From the NCBI GenBank assembly GCA_020726505.1, contig JAHLEZ010000016.1, forward strand, positions 62,001 to 126,000: DNA of 64,000 nt, in the 5' to 3' direction. The notes beneath the pieces were generated by a model. It worked only from the letters and a program-made list of their open reading frames with translations. It searched no databases and was not told where the DNA came from. Shown here one piece after another: positions 36,509 to 47,816 of this stretch. Within the stretch, counting starts at the first letter, position 1, and each line of letters starts with the position of its first letter. Source of the DNA: Leptodontidium sp. MPI-SDFR-AT-0119. Its lineage: Eukaryota > Ascomycota > Leotiomycetes > Helotiales > Leptodontidiaceae. The position numbers were made by a program, and so were the translations under genes.

Positions 36509-39500
36509 CAGTCGGACCGCTTCAAACACGGTAAAAATTTAAATGTGATATTAGAAAACATCTATTTAACCTAAATTGTGCGCCTAGATGCTAGCATCAT
36601 AAAGACCCACTTTTTGTCCCGATCGGGCTAGTCCTCGAATTTAGGTACTTATAAATGTAGGGTCTTGGCACCGCCAAAATATTTGAGATTTTTTATTTTT
36701 ATAAATATATATATTATAAATTTTATAGTGAATATTTTACAATTATTTTTGTTTATAAAATCGTTATTAATACGAATAGAGCTTTTGATAAGAAAAAAAG
36801 TCCAGATATATTAGCTGGATCCACTTTATTTAATAAATATATTATTTTGAAATAATAAAAAAGTTAAATATATTAATAATTAAATATATCTCTTATATAA
36901 ATATAAAATAAATACAATTAATAATAGTATTAAATACTTGTTTGATTTAAGTGTAGTACTACTTAGTAATTAGCGTATTTAATGTTATACTACGATCAAA
37001 GAGATTGAATTAGAAGACGATTCTACGGAATCAGAAAAAGGGATTACCACTCTTTATAAAGCACTTTTATAACAGCTGAGCTAGCTACCGCGCTAGCAAA
37101 TAAGTACAAAATCCAACTAATCAAGCCAATTCGTCCACTTCTTGTCTACCCTCTGGAATTATATCGAATTCCTTCATTATAGTCTCTGAAATCGTTCTAT
37201 GACCGCTTTGTTTTTTAACGCACTAAGCGGCTTGCTTAACGCTAAGCCCTTTGCGGTAAGCGTCCATAAAGCGAGAAGCTCTATTACAATACCTCCGTAG
37301 CGTATCAAGAGGGCAAGAATTAAGAGCTTTGAAACAAGCTTCTCTAGCCTAAATGAGATAAATTAATTAGTTAATAAGTTAATAAGATAAAAGAGAGTTA
37401 TATTATAAATATACCTCTGGAAACGTCTCTTTCTAAACCTGACGATAGAGATTCTTACAATAGGCCCAATACATCTCAATCGGGTTTAGCTCACAGTGAA
37501 ATTTCGGTAGAAATAAGCACTTATGGCCTCTAGCCAATAAGATCTCTTCAAGCGCTGACTTTTGCTCAAAGAAATCCTTGTGATTGGCTAGAATTCTTGC
37601 TAAATAACAGGTGGTAGGCTTTTTAGGAGGCCAAGAAAGAATTTGATTACAACTCTTCTTAGCCTCACCAGAGCACTTAGTAACTGGGCATTTTTTACCT
37701 ATTATAATTAATATATTATCTTATAATAGAATTGACTTACTAGTTGGTAAACAGCCTCTTTCTGCTAGAATCTGTTTAATCCCCTTTGGGACTAGTTTTG
37801 TAACAGTCTTTTTCACCCGTTTTTTATTAGGGTGGCCTTTAATTGCCACCTTAATAGTCTCTTTAATAGTATAATTCAACTCTTGAATTGTACTAACTAA
37901 TCCACGAGCTCGCTTAGCCTCGCTAATATCAGGAGGAAAGGTTGTATTCTAAAGAATTATATTAGTTATTTCTTAAAAAGGAAGGTATAACTAACCTTTT
38001 GAGGCAAAGGAGCTCCACCTTCACTCAAATTCATCGTAAAAGCGTTTAAAGCGCCGTCTCCCTTACTAGCGTGAGCACTTGATTGGTCGAATATGAAAAC
38101 AGCTACTTTATTCGGGTGCTTTTCTTCGAATATATTAATAGCTCGTTTGACTTGATCAAGGAGTTGATTTGTGTCCCAATAAGGCGTCTTTTGTGGACCT
38201 CCGGGATAAATGATTTGCCGAGCGTCTTTCTGACCAATCACAAGCCTCCCTTCAAGACTTATAAAGTCAGAACAGTGGATTAAGCCTCCTTTGCTTTTAG
38301 AAGGCATTTTTTGTTGATTTTCGTCTAACTAGATTCGTTTAGAGTACTCTTTAGCGTGAAAACAGCTCTCGTCGTGATAGTAGATAACGTGCTCTTTCTC
38401 TCTAAAGGGTAAGTCAGGTGTGACAGGTTGTAATACTCTATTAGCGTCTTCTTCGTAGTTTGTCGTAAGTGATTGGTAAAGAGCCATTTTTGGTAGAAAT
38501 TCCTTTTAAATTAGTTAGTTAATACTTCTTAAATAGGAAGGTATAACTAACCGTTTGACGATAATTAATTACGTCGGCTCTTTCGTGGCCGTCAACATAG
38601 ACCCCCTTTTTCTCTTTAGTAGCGTAGAATCCAAGGCGATTTAGCCACTTATAAGTAGCTGTTTTACCGAGAGGTTTCTATTCTTTCGGCTTTTTTCCAG
38701 AGGCTTTGCGTGTACTGGTAGTATTTCCTAAAAGAGATTTCTTACTCTTTTTAGCTGAAGCGAGTAAGCGAGGCATGATTTCTAAATTAAGAGCGTGTCG
38801 AAAGCGTTTAGGGGTAACTGTAGCGAGTTTTTGAGCTAATAACCAAGCTCGACAAGCTCGGAAAACGTCCTCATTATCTAAATAAGACCGATTTTTGCGT
38901 TTTCCTCCTCTAGTCTCTATTGGTAACGATCTGTACGCTCGATAATAAAGAAACGAGGCTCTGATTTTGCGGGCAAGAGTTTTTCCGTCGGCGGTAGGGT
39001 GATTACTTTGAGCTACAAGTAAAGAAGCCTCAATTCGACCTCTACGAGGACTCTTTTTTAAGAGATTTTGGACGTATTGTTGAATAAGCGAGTATTCAAA
39101 GCGTAACCGAGGTAATAAGAGAATTCGCTTGTCGTTGACTTGTTTCTTAATTGAGTCTAGTACCTCTTTATAAGTTCTTGGCGCTAAAGAAGCTTCAGAA
39201 GAGGTATTAATAGCGTCGCCAATTAGAGAGTCTAATAATAACTCACGTCGTCCGCTATCGATAAATTCTATGTCGTTTAAATCGTCTAACTCAATTGAGT
39301 TATCTTCTGCCGCTAGTTCTCTTTCTATAAATAGATCAAACTCTTCGTCTTCTGATTCGTTAATATCTTCGAATATATCTTCTTCTTTCTTAATAAGAGG
39401 CTTTGGCGTAAAGAAAGAGTTAATACTCTGTTGAGTTGTTGATTGAATAACTAAAGGTGTTTTAAACCTCTTAGCTTGACGCTTATTCTGACGATCTTGA

Positions 39501-40571
39501 GCTCGTAAACGCTCTTGAGTACGAATTGACTTTTCTTCGACTTTAGCGTGCTTTGGAATATAAACTCCTTCTATAAATATATATTAATAAACAGTTTTAA
39601 TAATTAGATTAATAAAGAATAAAAGACTTACTTGAAACGGAGTTTATAATTACTTTTTCAAAAGGCATTTTCCAGTTACCTTTTGAATCGATTACTGACT
39701 GATTAAAGAACCTAGAGCGTTTAAACTCTACTGGTAATTCATTCTCAGCATCTGATTCGTCGGTTTCCTCCCTGTCTAGCCTATCCGGGCCTAGCTCTTC
39801 AAGATCTTGATCTAAATACTCATTGGCGTGAGTAATATCATCTTCTTCTTTACTCTCACTCTCACTCTCTTCCTCACTCTCTGATTCGTTGATTAACCGA
39901 GTACGCATATCATCCTCGCCTTCTGATTCGTCGATTTGACTATTATTAAAAGTAGTAGGCGTAGAAGTAGTAGTAAGTTTAGTAGGTCTCAAGGGTAAGT
40001 GAGATGTACTTGAAGAAGAGGCAATTTCAGGTGTTTTTTGACGGGGCCGCTTTGTGATTGGCCTAATAGGCGATCCAGGGGGTGATTTTGCTAGCGTAGC
40101 GCTTCGATTTCGCTTAGAAGGAGCCATATTCGCTCTTGTAGAAGTGTAGTGGTGGTGGTGATTAAAAGAGGTAAGAATATAACGTAGAACTGACGTTAAA
40201 GTTAAAGATATTTTTACTCGCTTGATTATTAAGCTAGAAAATCAAAATATAAACAAAATATTAAACGTCCACATTTAATAAAGCCTTTTAATCTAAATTA
40301 CAGTACTAATTAAGGGGATTCTAACGGACCCACTTTTGTCCAAATCGGGCCTAGTAAAAAAAAGTTATATTAGTGCCAAGAAAAAACCGCCAAAATATTT
40401 GAAATCCCGCCAAGACCTAATGATATTAAAGAATAACTTTTTAATTACATAGTAAAATAAAGAAAACTAAGAGGCTAAATATCGTTATTTAATAAGGCGC
40501 AGATTATAGATTAAACGGACTCTTAATATTTTAGCGCTTAAATTTTTACCGTGTTTGAAGCGGTCCGACTG
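36509..40571 (-). mobile_element. Large Tc1/mariner-superfamily transposon (4,063 bp)
   Basis: Perfect 34-bp terminal inverted repeats, each starting CAGTCGGACCGCTTCAAACA, lie exactly at TA duplications (36507-36508 and 40572-40573). It is inserted inside piggyBac copy 2. It carries one long minus-strand transposase gene with several introns. The element is unusually large for this superfamily. It is much less mutated than its surroundings, with perfect terminal repeats and few stops, so it is a later arrival. Confidence 0.92.
37121..40127 (-). pseudogene. DDE transposase of the large Tc1/mariner-type element (few nonsense codons)
   Basis: Exon 1 (40127-39632) encodes an acidic, Ser-rich N-terminus. 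An intron at 39571-39631 (GTAAGT...TAG) leads to a long frame with a DNA-binding-like region and VYVDGHERADVINYRQ. Next come YYHDESCFHAKEY (first catalytic Asp), HCSDF, VAVFIFDQSSAHAS (second Asp) and KFHCELNPIEMYW (third residue, Glu). Further introns fit near 38503-38555, 37945-37996, 37696-37738 and 37350-37410. Four in-frame stops remain when these are removed: E*KPL, RI*LDEN, QV*KE and QAA*CV. All could be TGG or CAG to TAG. The family is a fungal IS630/Tc1-like lineage I know only as hypothetical DDE proteins. It is probably dead in cis. Confidence 0.75.
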
Positions 40572-43500
40572 TACAAACTCTTATTAACTAAGTTACTTAG
40601 AGAATGACTTACTACTAAACTCTCGTATAAAGGATTAGTTTAATACTTGCCGCAAAGAAATCTACTTGTATTTAGCCTTTTATATTTATATGATTATGTA
40701 CCCTCTTAATACTATTAAGGACTACTGAATACGGCTATTTTAACTCCTTTTTACCTGATTACGAAGGTCTTTTTACGCAATCGATTCCAAGCTTTACGAC
40801 GACGATTCCGAGTCTCAAGTGACGAAGATGCCCATGTGTTTAAAAGAGTACCCTCCCCACTTAATTTTAAGTGTATTAGACTAATATTTATATAGACGGA
40901 ACCGCTTAATACTCATATTTAAAACGTTAACTTAAAGTTCTAGAAACCTGGCCGTGATTTGGTTATCAACGAAGCTATTCAATAGTACACAGGCTGATCA
41001 AAGGTTATTACAACGATACCTAATAAACTTACTCCCACCGGCATTAAGATTTAGGTGATTACATAGTAAGGCTTTTTTTTACAGTGACTTTACCACTAAC
41101 TAGGAAAGGGTGGAGGTGCTTTTAAAGTCAAAAAAATCAAAGGTCTAAACGCCACACAATTTATTGTACTATCACTTTTGAATCAACTTCTAGAGGCTAT
41201 ATATTACGTCTACCTTGATAATCTCTTTACGTCTACTTAACTACTCGAATATCTCCGGAAAGAAGGCTTTACAGCAACTGGCACTTATAGAGTCAATTCA
41301 GGTGTTATCTAAGATCTCGTTGACCTTCAGAAAACGCGGCAAAAAGGGCCTAATACAATGCCCTGGGGTACTATAATTACTTTCCCTATAAAGTCAGAAA
41401 ACGTACTTTATACCGGCTTCTAAGATAGGGCATATGCTCTAACTATGTTAACATTTTAGGATAGTAAAACCAAGGTTTTACAGGTACAAAAACGACTAAA
41501 AGAGACTGCCGGAAATATAAAGGTCTCTCAGAAACCCTTTAGAAATTACCCTACCAAAAAACTCGCCATTCTAGAGCTTTTTGACAAATACAACTATTAT
41601 ATAGGAGATATTGACGTAGGGGATTAACTTTAGGGGCATAATGGAGGCCTTAGGCGTTTACGAAGAGGCCTAATTCAAGCTCTCCATTAATATATACTCT
41701 TAGTAGTTCTCACTAATTACTATTTAATATATTAATACTCCGAATATAAGCTTTAGAACGTTAAATTAAAGTCGCAAGACGATTTTCGCCTTTAGCTTAT
41801 TAAAGTATTAATCGCTATAAGAAAGGATACGCCTAGATCCCGAAAACGACAGGTTTCAGAGCTATTTAAAACCTCTTTATTAATCCCTCTTTATTGCTAT
41901 GAGCTTATTAAAATGCCGACGAAAGCAAACTGTCGAACATGCTAAGGGGGAAGGATTAGAGACAAATCAATTAAAAGAGTGGCTCTAGCTAAAGTTGCTA
42001 ATAATTCTGGCCGATCTAGTAGAAGAGTCACTTCTATATTCAGATGTAAACAATGTCAGGTCCACCTTTGTAAAGTAAATAATTATTTTGCGTTATATTA
42101 TAATAATTAGCTGTAGAATACACTAAATTTGAATGACTGCCTGTAATTTTAGTGTTCGTCGCTTAATTTAGGGTATCGTTACAGGGGCCTTCAGTGGGTC
42201 AAAACTCTGGCAGTTAAGGGGATACACTAGATTTTAACTCAAGAGACATTAGGGTTTAATGTTACTTATACTTAAGTACGGCTTTTTAGGAACTGACTTT
42301 GCGTACTTTAAGGAGACCTTATATTACTTAAAAAACAATAAGTGCAATAGTTTTTTAAGCTGAATCTTATTCTAGGCACTAAGAAGTAATATTCTATTGA
42401 TTTTATATATATTAATAACGTAACATCTAATGTTATTAAGTTATAGTTCTACAAATTACAGATCTTAACTATAAAGGCAATTCTACTTGAAAATCGATAG
42501 AACATAAATAACGTCTTACCCCCAGATTCCGCCCACCCCTAGATTCCGCCTACCTCGCTTAATTCTAGTACTTGATACTTAACACTTAATAACTCTATAT
42601 TGCGCTAACTTCTATACACGATATTATAAAGTCTAATTCTGTTCTTGATTTTGATTCTAGAGACTCAATTTAGCGTTCTCTAGCTGCGATTTGAGCCTCC
42701 TTAATAGCACGTGTTATAACAAACTTAGAATTTGGACTCGTTCGGACTTTCCGCCTTTTCTTTAGCCTTAACTACTCTAATCTCTCTTTTAACTCTTTAA
42801 TCTTTATATTTGCCTTCCTTAATTCGTAGTCTCTTTTATTAATTCCCTTTATAACCTTCTTAAAAAGCAAACATCGTGTTAAAAGTTAATTATATGATTT
42901 ACTAACTAAAATACGAATTTATACGTATAAATCTTTCTTGGCCCTTAGAGTCTAAACCTTAATTAAAGTATCAGTTACTTCCGAAGGTAGTATTAGTGTC
43001 TCCTGAGGCTTTAAAAGAAATGAATTTGTCGATTTATTACTATTTTCTAATAGCAAAGGGCTCACTAATAGCTTAGCTACCGATACTGGCCACAATCCCG
43101 TAGTTCTCTACCCGCTTTAATATTAGAAGATATAATACTCTCTTAACGTGCCTTTTAATAGTAAATAAGGAAGTTCCGCTTCCTAATTAAAGTAGAATTA
43201 ATTAAAAAACTTGACTTTTATAATTCTTTCCGGTAAGTAAGCTTTAAAACAAAGAAAACTATTAAATCTAAAGGTAATAAGACGTGTGACGTATATATAA
43301 GTAAGAATAAAAGGTATATATTATATTTAAGGCACTTCTAAAGGAATTCTGTAGTCTTATAGCTCCTATAGTCGTCTAGAATAAGGAGTCTTACTAAATG
43401 GTCACGTGGTTCGGTTTGAGGTATAAACACCTTCTCTAACTACTCAAGGGCCACTTAATTAGTTTTCCACTTATTCTCGGTGGCTGTAAAGTGCCATTAG

Positions 43501-43967
43501 TCGAATACGTCTAATTAAGACGGAAACCACTGTTATTAAACCGATTTTCCCTTCTAAGCTATAGCTGGTCGCGTAAAAGCTTTAATTACAAAGATACACT
43601 CAAAGATTATCGTCCAAGCACGTGAACCTAGCTATTTTCCTTAAATCTTGTAGCTCTTAGTGTTCCCCACAATATATTTATTAAGACTGTAGCCTTCTAT
43701 AATACTAGTCTCGTCTATATTCTAACGTTGAGAAGCTGAAATGGCCTTTTTTTTTTTTTTTTTTTTTTCCTTTTAACGTGCTGTATTAGTTAGAAACTAT
43801 GTAGCACGGCTAGTCTACTAGCGTGGCTAATTATTATATACAAAATTCAGTTCGAATTAGACTGCGACTGTACATTTGGGAACATTCTCCCTATAACTTA
43901 TAAGAAAATTAAAATCAAAAAAACAAAGGAAATAACTAAATGAAAGTACAAATTAAGGCCTAATAGC

Positions 43968-46900
43968 CTAATCTTCTTCTTCTTCTTCACTCCCTAGCCT
44001 CTCTTGGTGCCATTTCCTTGTACATATACTAGTCTCTTTTAAGAATACTAGTATTTCTTTAATTCCAATTTGCGTATGTAATAAAACGGGAATAGTAATA
44101 GTCCTAATTTCTAAGTTGCTTTTGATACTAGAATAGAGTTTTTTACGCTCTAATTTATAGTATTTACAACTAAGTAATAAGTGTTCTGCAGTTTCAATAC
44201 TACTACATCTACACTTGTTATTAGACGCTAGCCCTAGCTTATATAAGTAGGCTTTTAAGTATCCATGCCCTAGTTTTAATTGGTAAAAAGAGCTGCTTGT
44301 TTCTCTTAGAATACTAGTAGGTAAAAGTAGCTTTTTAGCTATTTTGCATGTATACTTTTTAGAGTACGTTTTTAGGGTTTGAGAATTGATATTTTGAGTT
44401 ATATTAGCTCCAATTTCATTCTTCTTTTGACTACTTAGTTTAACTCCTAAATACGCAAAAGAAGTATTATTAGAATTAATAGACGACATAGTAGCTATTT
44501 TAGCTAATTTGTCTGCTTTTTCATTTCCAATTATATCAGAGTGACCTGGGACCCAAGCTAAAGTTATACTAGCATTTAGACTATTAATAGCCTTAGACGC
44601 TAATATAGCTCTAATTTGTTGGCTTTGCCCCGGGTTATCTGAGGGAGTTTTTAGTCTTAAGAGAGCGGCTTGATTATCTGAAAAGACTGTAAAATTATCC
44701 CCTTCTTTCGCCGTACTACTAGCGTATTCTATGGCTTGTGTAATAGCTTCTAGCTCGCCGTTATATACTAATTCGGCCTCCCCTAAATTACCTATTTTTG
44801 TAAATGTAGGTATAAGGGGATATCCTTGTGTATGTGTATAAACAGCTACGCTATAGCCTACTCCGCACCCTTCAGGAGTCTGAGAGCCGTCTGTATAAAT
44901 AGAGGTATTCCGACTATTACAAATACTTTGTAAGTATTGTAAGTGAGCCTTAGCTTCGTCTTCTTTAGACAACTTAGATATTCTAAAAATATAAGGTACT
45001 TCTCTTTCCCATGGAGGGAAATAAAAGTGCCTTATTACTTCTAAAGTATTAAAGTCAATTATATGATATATTGAATGAACTAGGCTTGAAATAGTAGTAA
45101 TTGACTCAGGTAAAATACCTAGTAAGTCATACTCCTCATTAGCTCTTGTAATAACCTTTTCAACTTCGAGCCTAATAGGGTGTTTTTTACTAAGTTTTAA
45201 GGCGCGGAGAATATAGCGCCGACTTGTATGATTTAGTCTAATATTAGGTGGAGGTAAAGCTGCTTCAAGCTCTGATGGAATTATAGGTGCTGTTTTAAAG
45301 ACCCCTAATATTTTCTTAGTAGCTAGGTTTTGTAAAGCTTGAAATGGTCTAATCATAGCCTTATTAGGGCAATTGATTTTCCACCATAATATAGAACCAT
45401 AGTCGGCTACGCTAGTAACACAAGCCATATATAATTGACGAATTGCAAACGGGGAGAGCCCAATAGTAATATTTGAGAGTCGATTTATACGATAAAACAT
45501 TTGCTTTGCAAGGGAAACTCTAATTGACCTATGATTCTTAAATTTAAGGTTTGAATCAAAATATATTCCTAGCCATTTAACTAGCTTACTAGGAGCTAGT
45601 ATAGTATTATTTGGAAGTGTAATATTAAGGGTATTCTTACTTCCAAAGAAGTGAATAAGCTCTGTTTTTTCAATATCAAAGCTAATAGAATATTCTTCCC
45701 CTAATTTGACTAATAAGCTAGCTTCTCTTTCTAAAATACTTATATTTTTTTTAAAGCTTTTAGAAGAGGCTATTAATGCTAAATCATCCATGTATGATAT
45801 TGGCTTAATATTCTTAGACTTAAATAAGTCTCGAATATATATAAGGAATAAAATAGGTGAAATAGGGCTCCCTTGAGGGATACCTGTATTTACAATTTGG
45901 AATTCCTCTAATTTATTATCAAAGGCAAGTTGTAAAGTACGGTTTTCTAAAAATGACGAAATCCACAAAATTAGACTTATCGGTAATTTCAATTGAGTTA
46001 AAACCTGAATAAGACGATTCTTGGAAACGTGATCAAAAGCTCCCTTGACGTCAAGGAATAGAGTAGTAGTTTTAAGCTTATTTGCCTTATTAATCTCTAC
46101 TTCTGTTTGTAAAAGTAAAGCTGCGTCAATAGCTGATTTTTTAAGTCTACTACCGATTTGACTATCGTGTAATAAAGTAGTTGTTTCAGCTAAGTAACTT
46201 AGGCGCTTAGCTAAAATTCTTTCAGAAACCTTACCTAGACAATTAAGTAGTGATATAACTCTATATGCCTTAGGTTTAGAATAATCAGGTTTTTTTGGTT
46301 TCTTAAGAATAAACCCCGTAGCCTCTTTCCAACACTTAGGGTGGTACCCTTGATTTATAAGTATTGAATAAGTTATAAAAAAGACTTCTGGGATAGCTAA
46401 ATAAGCTTTAATTATAATCTCTTGAGTAATTAAGTCAGGTCCAGGGGTTTTGCCCTTAATTTTTGAAGTACATGAATCCTTTAGCTCTGCTTTAGATAAA
46501 AGAGGCCATTTCCAAGTATTACTACTTATATATGACGTTAAATCAATAGGCGCTGAAATAGGAGGTTCTGGAAATAAAGTACTTCTAAAAATATTACACT
46601 TTTGTTGGAAAGTCGACTCTAATTCCTTAGTCTCTAAATTATAAAGACTTGGTATAAGAGAGCTAGTATTGTTTTTGGTATATGACATAGCTTTAAAAAT
46701 CGACTGGGAATCCTCTTTTTCTAAGAACTTATTCCAATGCTTTCTTTTTTCAACCTTAATAGTATTAAAATAAAGGTTTTTAGCATTTTTTAGTTCTTGA
46801 AAGTAGAGGGTATACCCTGAGGCCTTATTTAGACGGTAATATCTTTGCATTAATTTCCGTAGTATTTTAAGATCCTCATTCCACCAAGGTTTACTAGCAA

Positions 46901-47816
46901 TTGACTTATAAGATCTAGGAATAGAGTCTTTAGTCGCTTGAATTATATTCCTAGTAAATAGCTCCCCTAGGTCATCAAGCTCTTGATTTGTATACTTAGA
47001 ATTAGGGTTATAATTAAAGTCCTGAAAATAATTATTAAGACTTTTATTAAACTTTACCCAATCTGTTTTCTTTGTATTAAATCGGGGGACCTTTAGGGGG
47101 CTAGTACTAATACTACTACAAGTAAATGTAATAGTAAATAGTACCCCAAAGTGATCTGAACCTAGATCAGGCAATATTTGCCAATCTTCGACTTGGTTTA
47201 CTATTCCTTGAGTAGCAAATGTAAGGTCTAATACAGAAGGGGCCTCCATATGTGGTCTATAAAACGTTCCTTCCCCGGGAGTATTTAATAGGCTCAAAGA
47301 GTGTTTTTCAATTAAGTCTAATAATACCCCTGTATTACCGCTTTGCGGTGTAATGGGGTCCCACCACGGGTGATGTATATTAAAATCCCCTAGTAATATC
47401 GTTTTATTTGAGAATAAGTCTGGTAATAAACCTATTCTTTGTAGGGTTTTAATACTACTAAGGGATTCCGACTCAGGGTGAGTCGCATTATAAACATTAA
47501 TTAATTGAGTTTTATACTCAACTAAGTCTAAAATAATACAATCAGGGTCTTGTGGTGAGCTAGGCGCTAGAGTAGTACTAATTGAGTCTAGTACATAAAA
47601 TAAAGCTCTAGGCCTAAGAGAACCGTAATTCGGGAGCACTTGTTTAAAACTAGGGTGTAAGACGCTACGAAAGCCGTCAATATTATTACCAATAGTCCAA
47701 GGCTCCTGAATTGCTAATATTGATATATTTAGCTCTATAGCCAACTGAAGAACGTGCTCTGTAGTAGAGAGACTCTTATTCACATTGATTTGTAGTATTT
47801 TAAGACCAATTATCAT
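43968..47816 (-). CDS. LINE ORF2: endonuclease, reverse transcriptase, RNase H
   Basis: This is an intact 1,282-residue polyprotein for target-primed reverse transcription. Residues 1-230 form an APE-type endonuclease (LQINVNKS, AIQEPW with the Glu near 38, GDFNIHHPWWD near 143-153, GSDH near 219-222). Residues about 450-760 form the reverse transcriptase: LFLDVKGAFDHV (motif A), GIPQGSPISPILF (B) and SYMDDLALI (C, catalytic YMDD at 675-678). Residues about 970-1110 form RNase H: IYTDGSQ, NGELEAI, FSDNQAA and GNEKADKLA give the D-E-D-D set. A C-terminal Cys/His cluster (CRCSS...HLLLSC) follows. The order EN-RT-RH fits the Tad clade of fungal LINEs. The start overlaps the ORF1 stop by 17 bases, suggesting termination-reinitiation. 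Confidence 0.95.
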   Translation of the reverse strand: MIIGLKILQINVNKSLSTTEHVLQLAIELNISILAIQEPWTIGNNIDGFRSVLHPSFKQVLPNYGSLRPRALFYVLDSISTTLAPSSPQDPDCIILDLVEYKTQLINVYNATHPESESLSSIKTLQRIGLLPDLFSNKTILLGDFNIHHPWWDPITPQSGNTGVLLDLIEKHSLSLLNTPGEGTFYRPHMEAPSVLDLTFATQGIVNQVEDWQILPDLGSDHFGVLFTITFTCSSISTSPLKVPRFNTKKTDWVKFNKSLNNYFQDFNYNPNSKYTNQELDDLGELFTRNIIQATKDSIPRSYKSIASKPWWNEDLKILRKLMQRYYRLNKASGYTLYFQELKNAKNLYFNTIKVEKRKHWNKFLEKEDSQSIFKAMSYTKNNTSSLIPSLYNLETKELESTFQQKCNIFRSTLFPEPPISAPIDLTSYISSNTWKWPLLSKAELKDSCTSKIKGKTPGPDLITQEIIIKAYLAIPEVFFITYSILINQGYHPKCWKEATGFILKKPKKPDYSKPKAYRVISLLNCLGKVSERILAKRLSYLAETTTLLHDSQIGSRLKKSAIDAALLLQTEVEINKANKLKTTTLFLDVKGAFDHVSKNRLIQVLTQLKLPISLILWISSFLENRTLQLAFDNKLEEFQIVNTGIPQGSPISPILFLIYIRDLFKSKNIKPISYMDDLALIASSKSFKKNISILEREASLLVKLGEEYSISFDIEKTELIHFFGSKNTLNITLPNNTILAPSKLVKWLGIYFDSNLKFKNHRSIRVSLAKQMFYRINRLSNITIGLSPFAIRQLYMACVTSVADYGSILWWKINCPNKAMIRPFQALQNLATKKILGVFKTAPIIPSELEAALPPPNIRLNHTSRRYILRALKLSKKHPIRLEVEKVITRANEEYDLLGILPESITTISSLVHSIYHIIDFNTLEVIRHFYFPPWEREVPYIFRISKLSKEDEAKAHLQYLQSICNSRNTSIYTDGSQTPEGCGVGYSVAVYTHTQGYPLIPTFTKIGNLGEAELVYNGELEAITQAIEYASSTAKEGDNFTVFSDNQAALLRLKTPSDNPGQSQQIRAILASKAINSLNASITLAWVPGHSDIIGNEKADKLAKIATMSSINSNNTSFAYLGVKLSSQKKNEIGANITQNINSQTLKTYSKKYTCKIAKKLLLPTSILRETSSSFYQLKLGHGYLKAYLYKLGLASNNKCRCSSIETAEHLLLSCKYYKLERKKLYSSIKSNLEIRTITIPVLLHTQIGIKEILVFLKETSICTRKWHQERLGSEEEEED

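Larger units (their letters stand above)
36295..42110 (+). pseudogene. piggyBac-type transposase relic (copy 2), interrupted
   Basis: The N-terminal piece at 36295-36506 aligns residue by residue with the copy at 58947-58745. The mariner insertion then breaks it within the codons corresponding to ATNAYK. The reading resumes at 40572 and continues through INEAIQ/LTPTGIKI (around 40970-41050) to the Cys-rich tail at 41915-42107. Multiple TAG/TAA codons replace Gln and Trp, as expected from RIP. Confidence 0.7.
36134..42224 (+). mobile_element. piggyBac-type element copy 2 (6,091 bp including nested mariner)
   Basis: It begins TATCCCCTTAA at 36134 and ends with its inverse TTAAGGGGATA at 42224, as in the copy at 57047-59114. 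Without the nested element and its duplicated TA the length is 2,026 bp, against 2,068 bp for that copy. The transposase relic starts at 36295 (NPTNIGTLRPNVEPL matches DPTNAGTLRPNEKPL of copy 3) and ends at about 42107 with a CRTC...CKQCQVHLC tail. Stops throughout. Confidence 0.85.
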
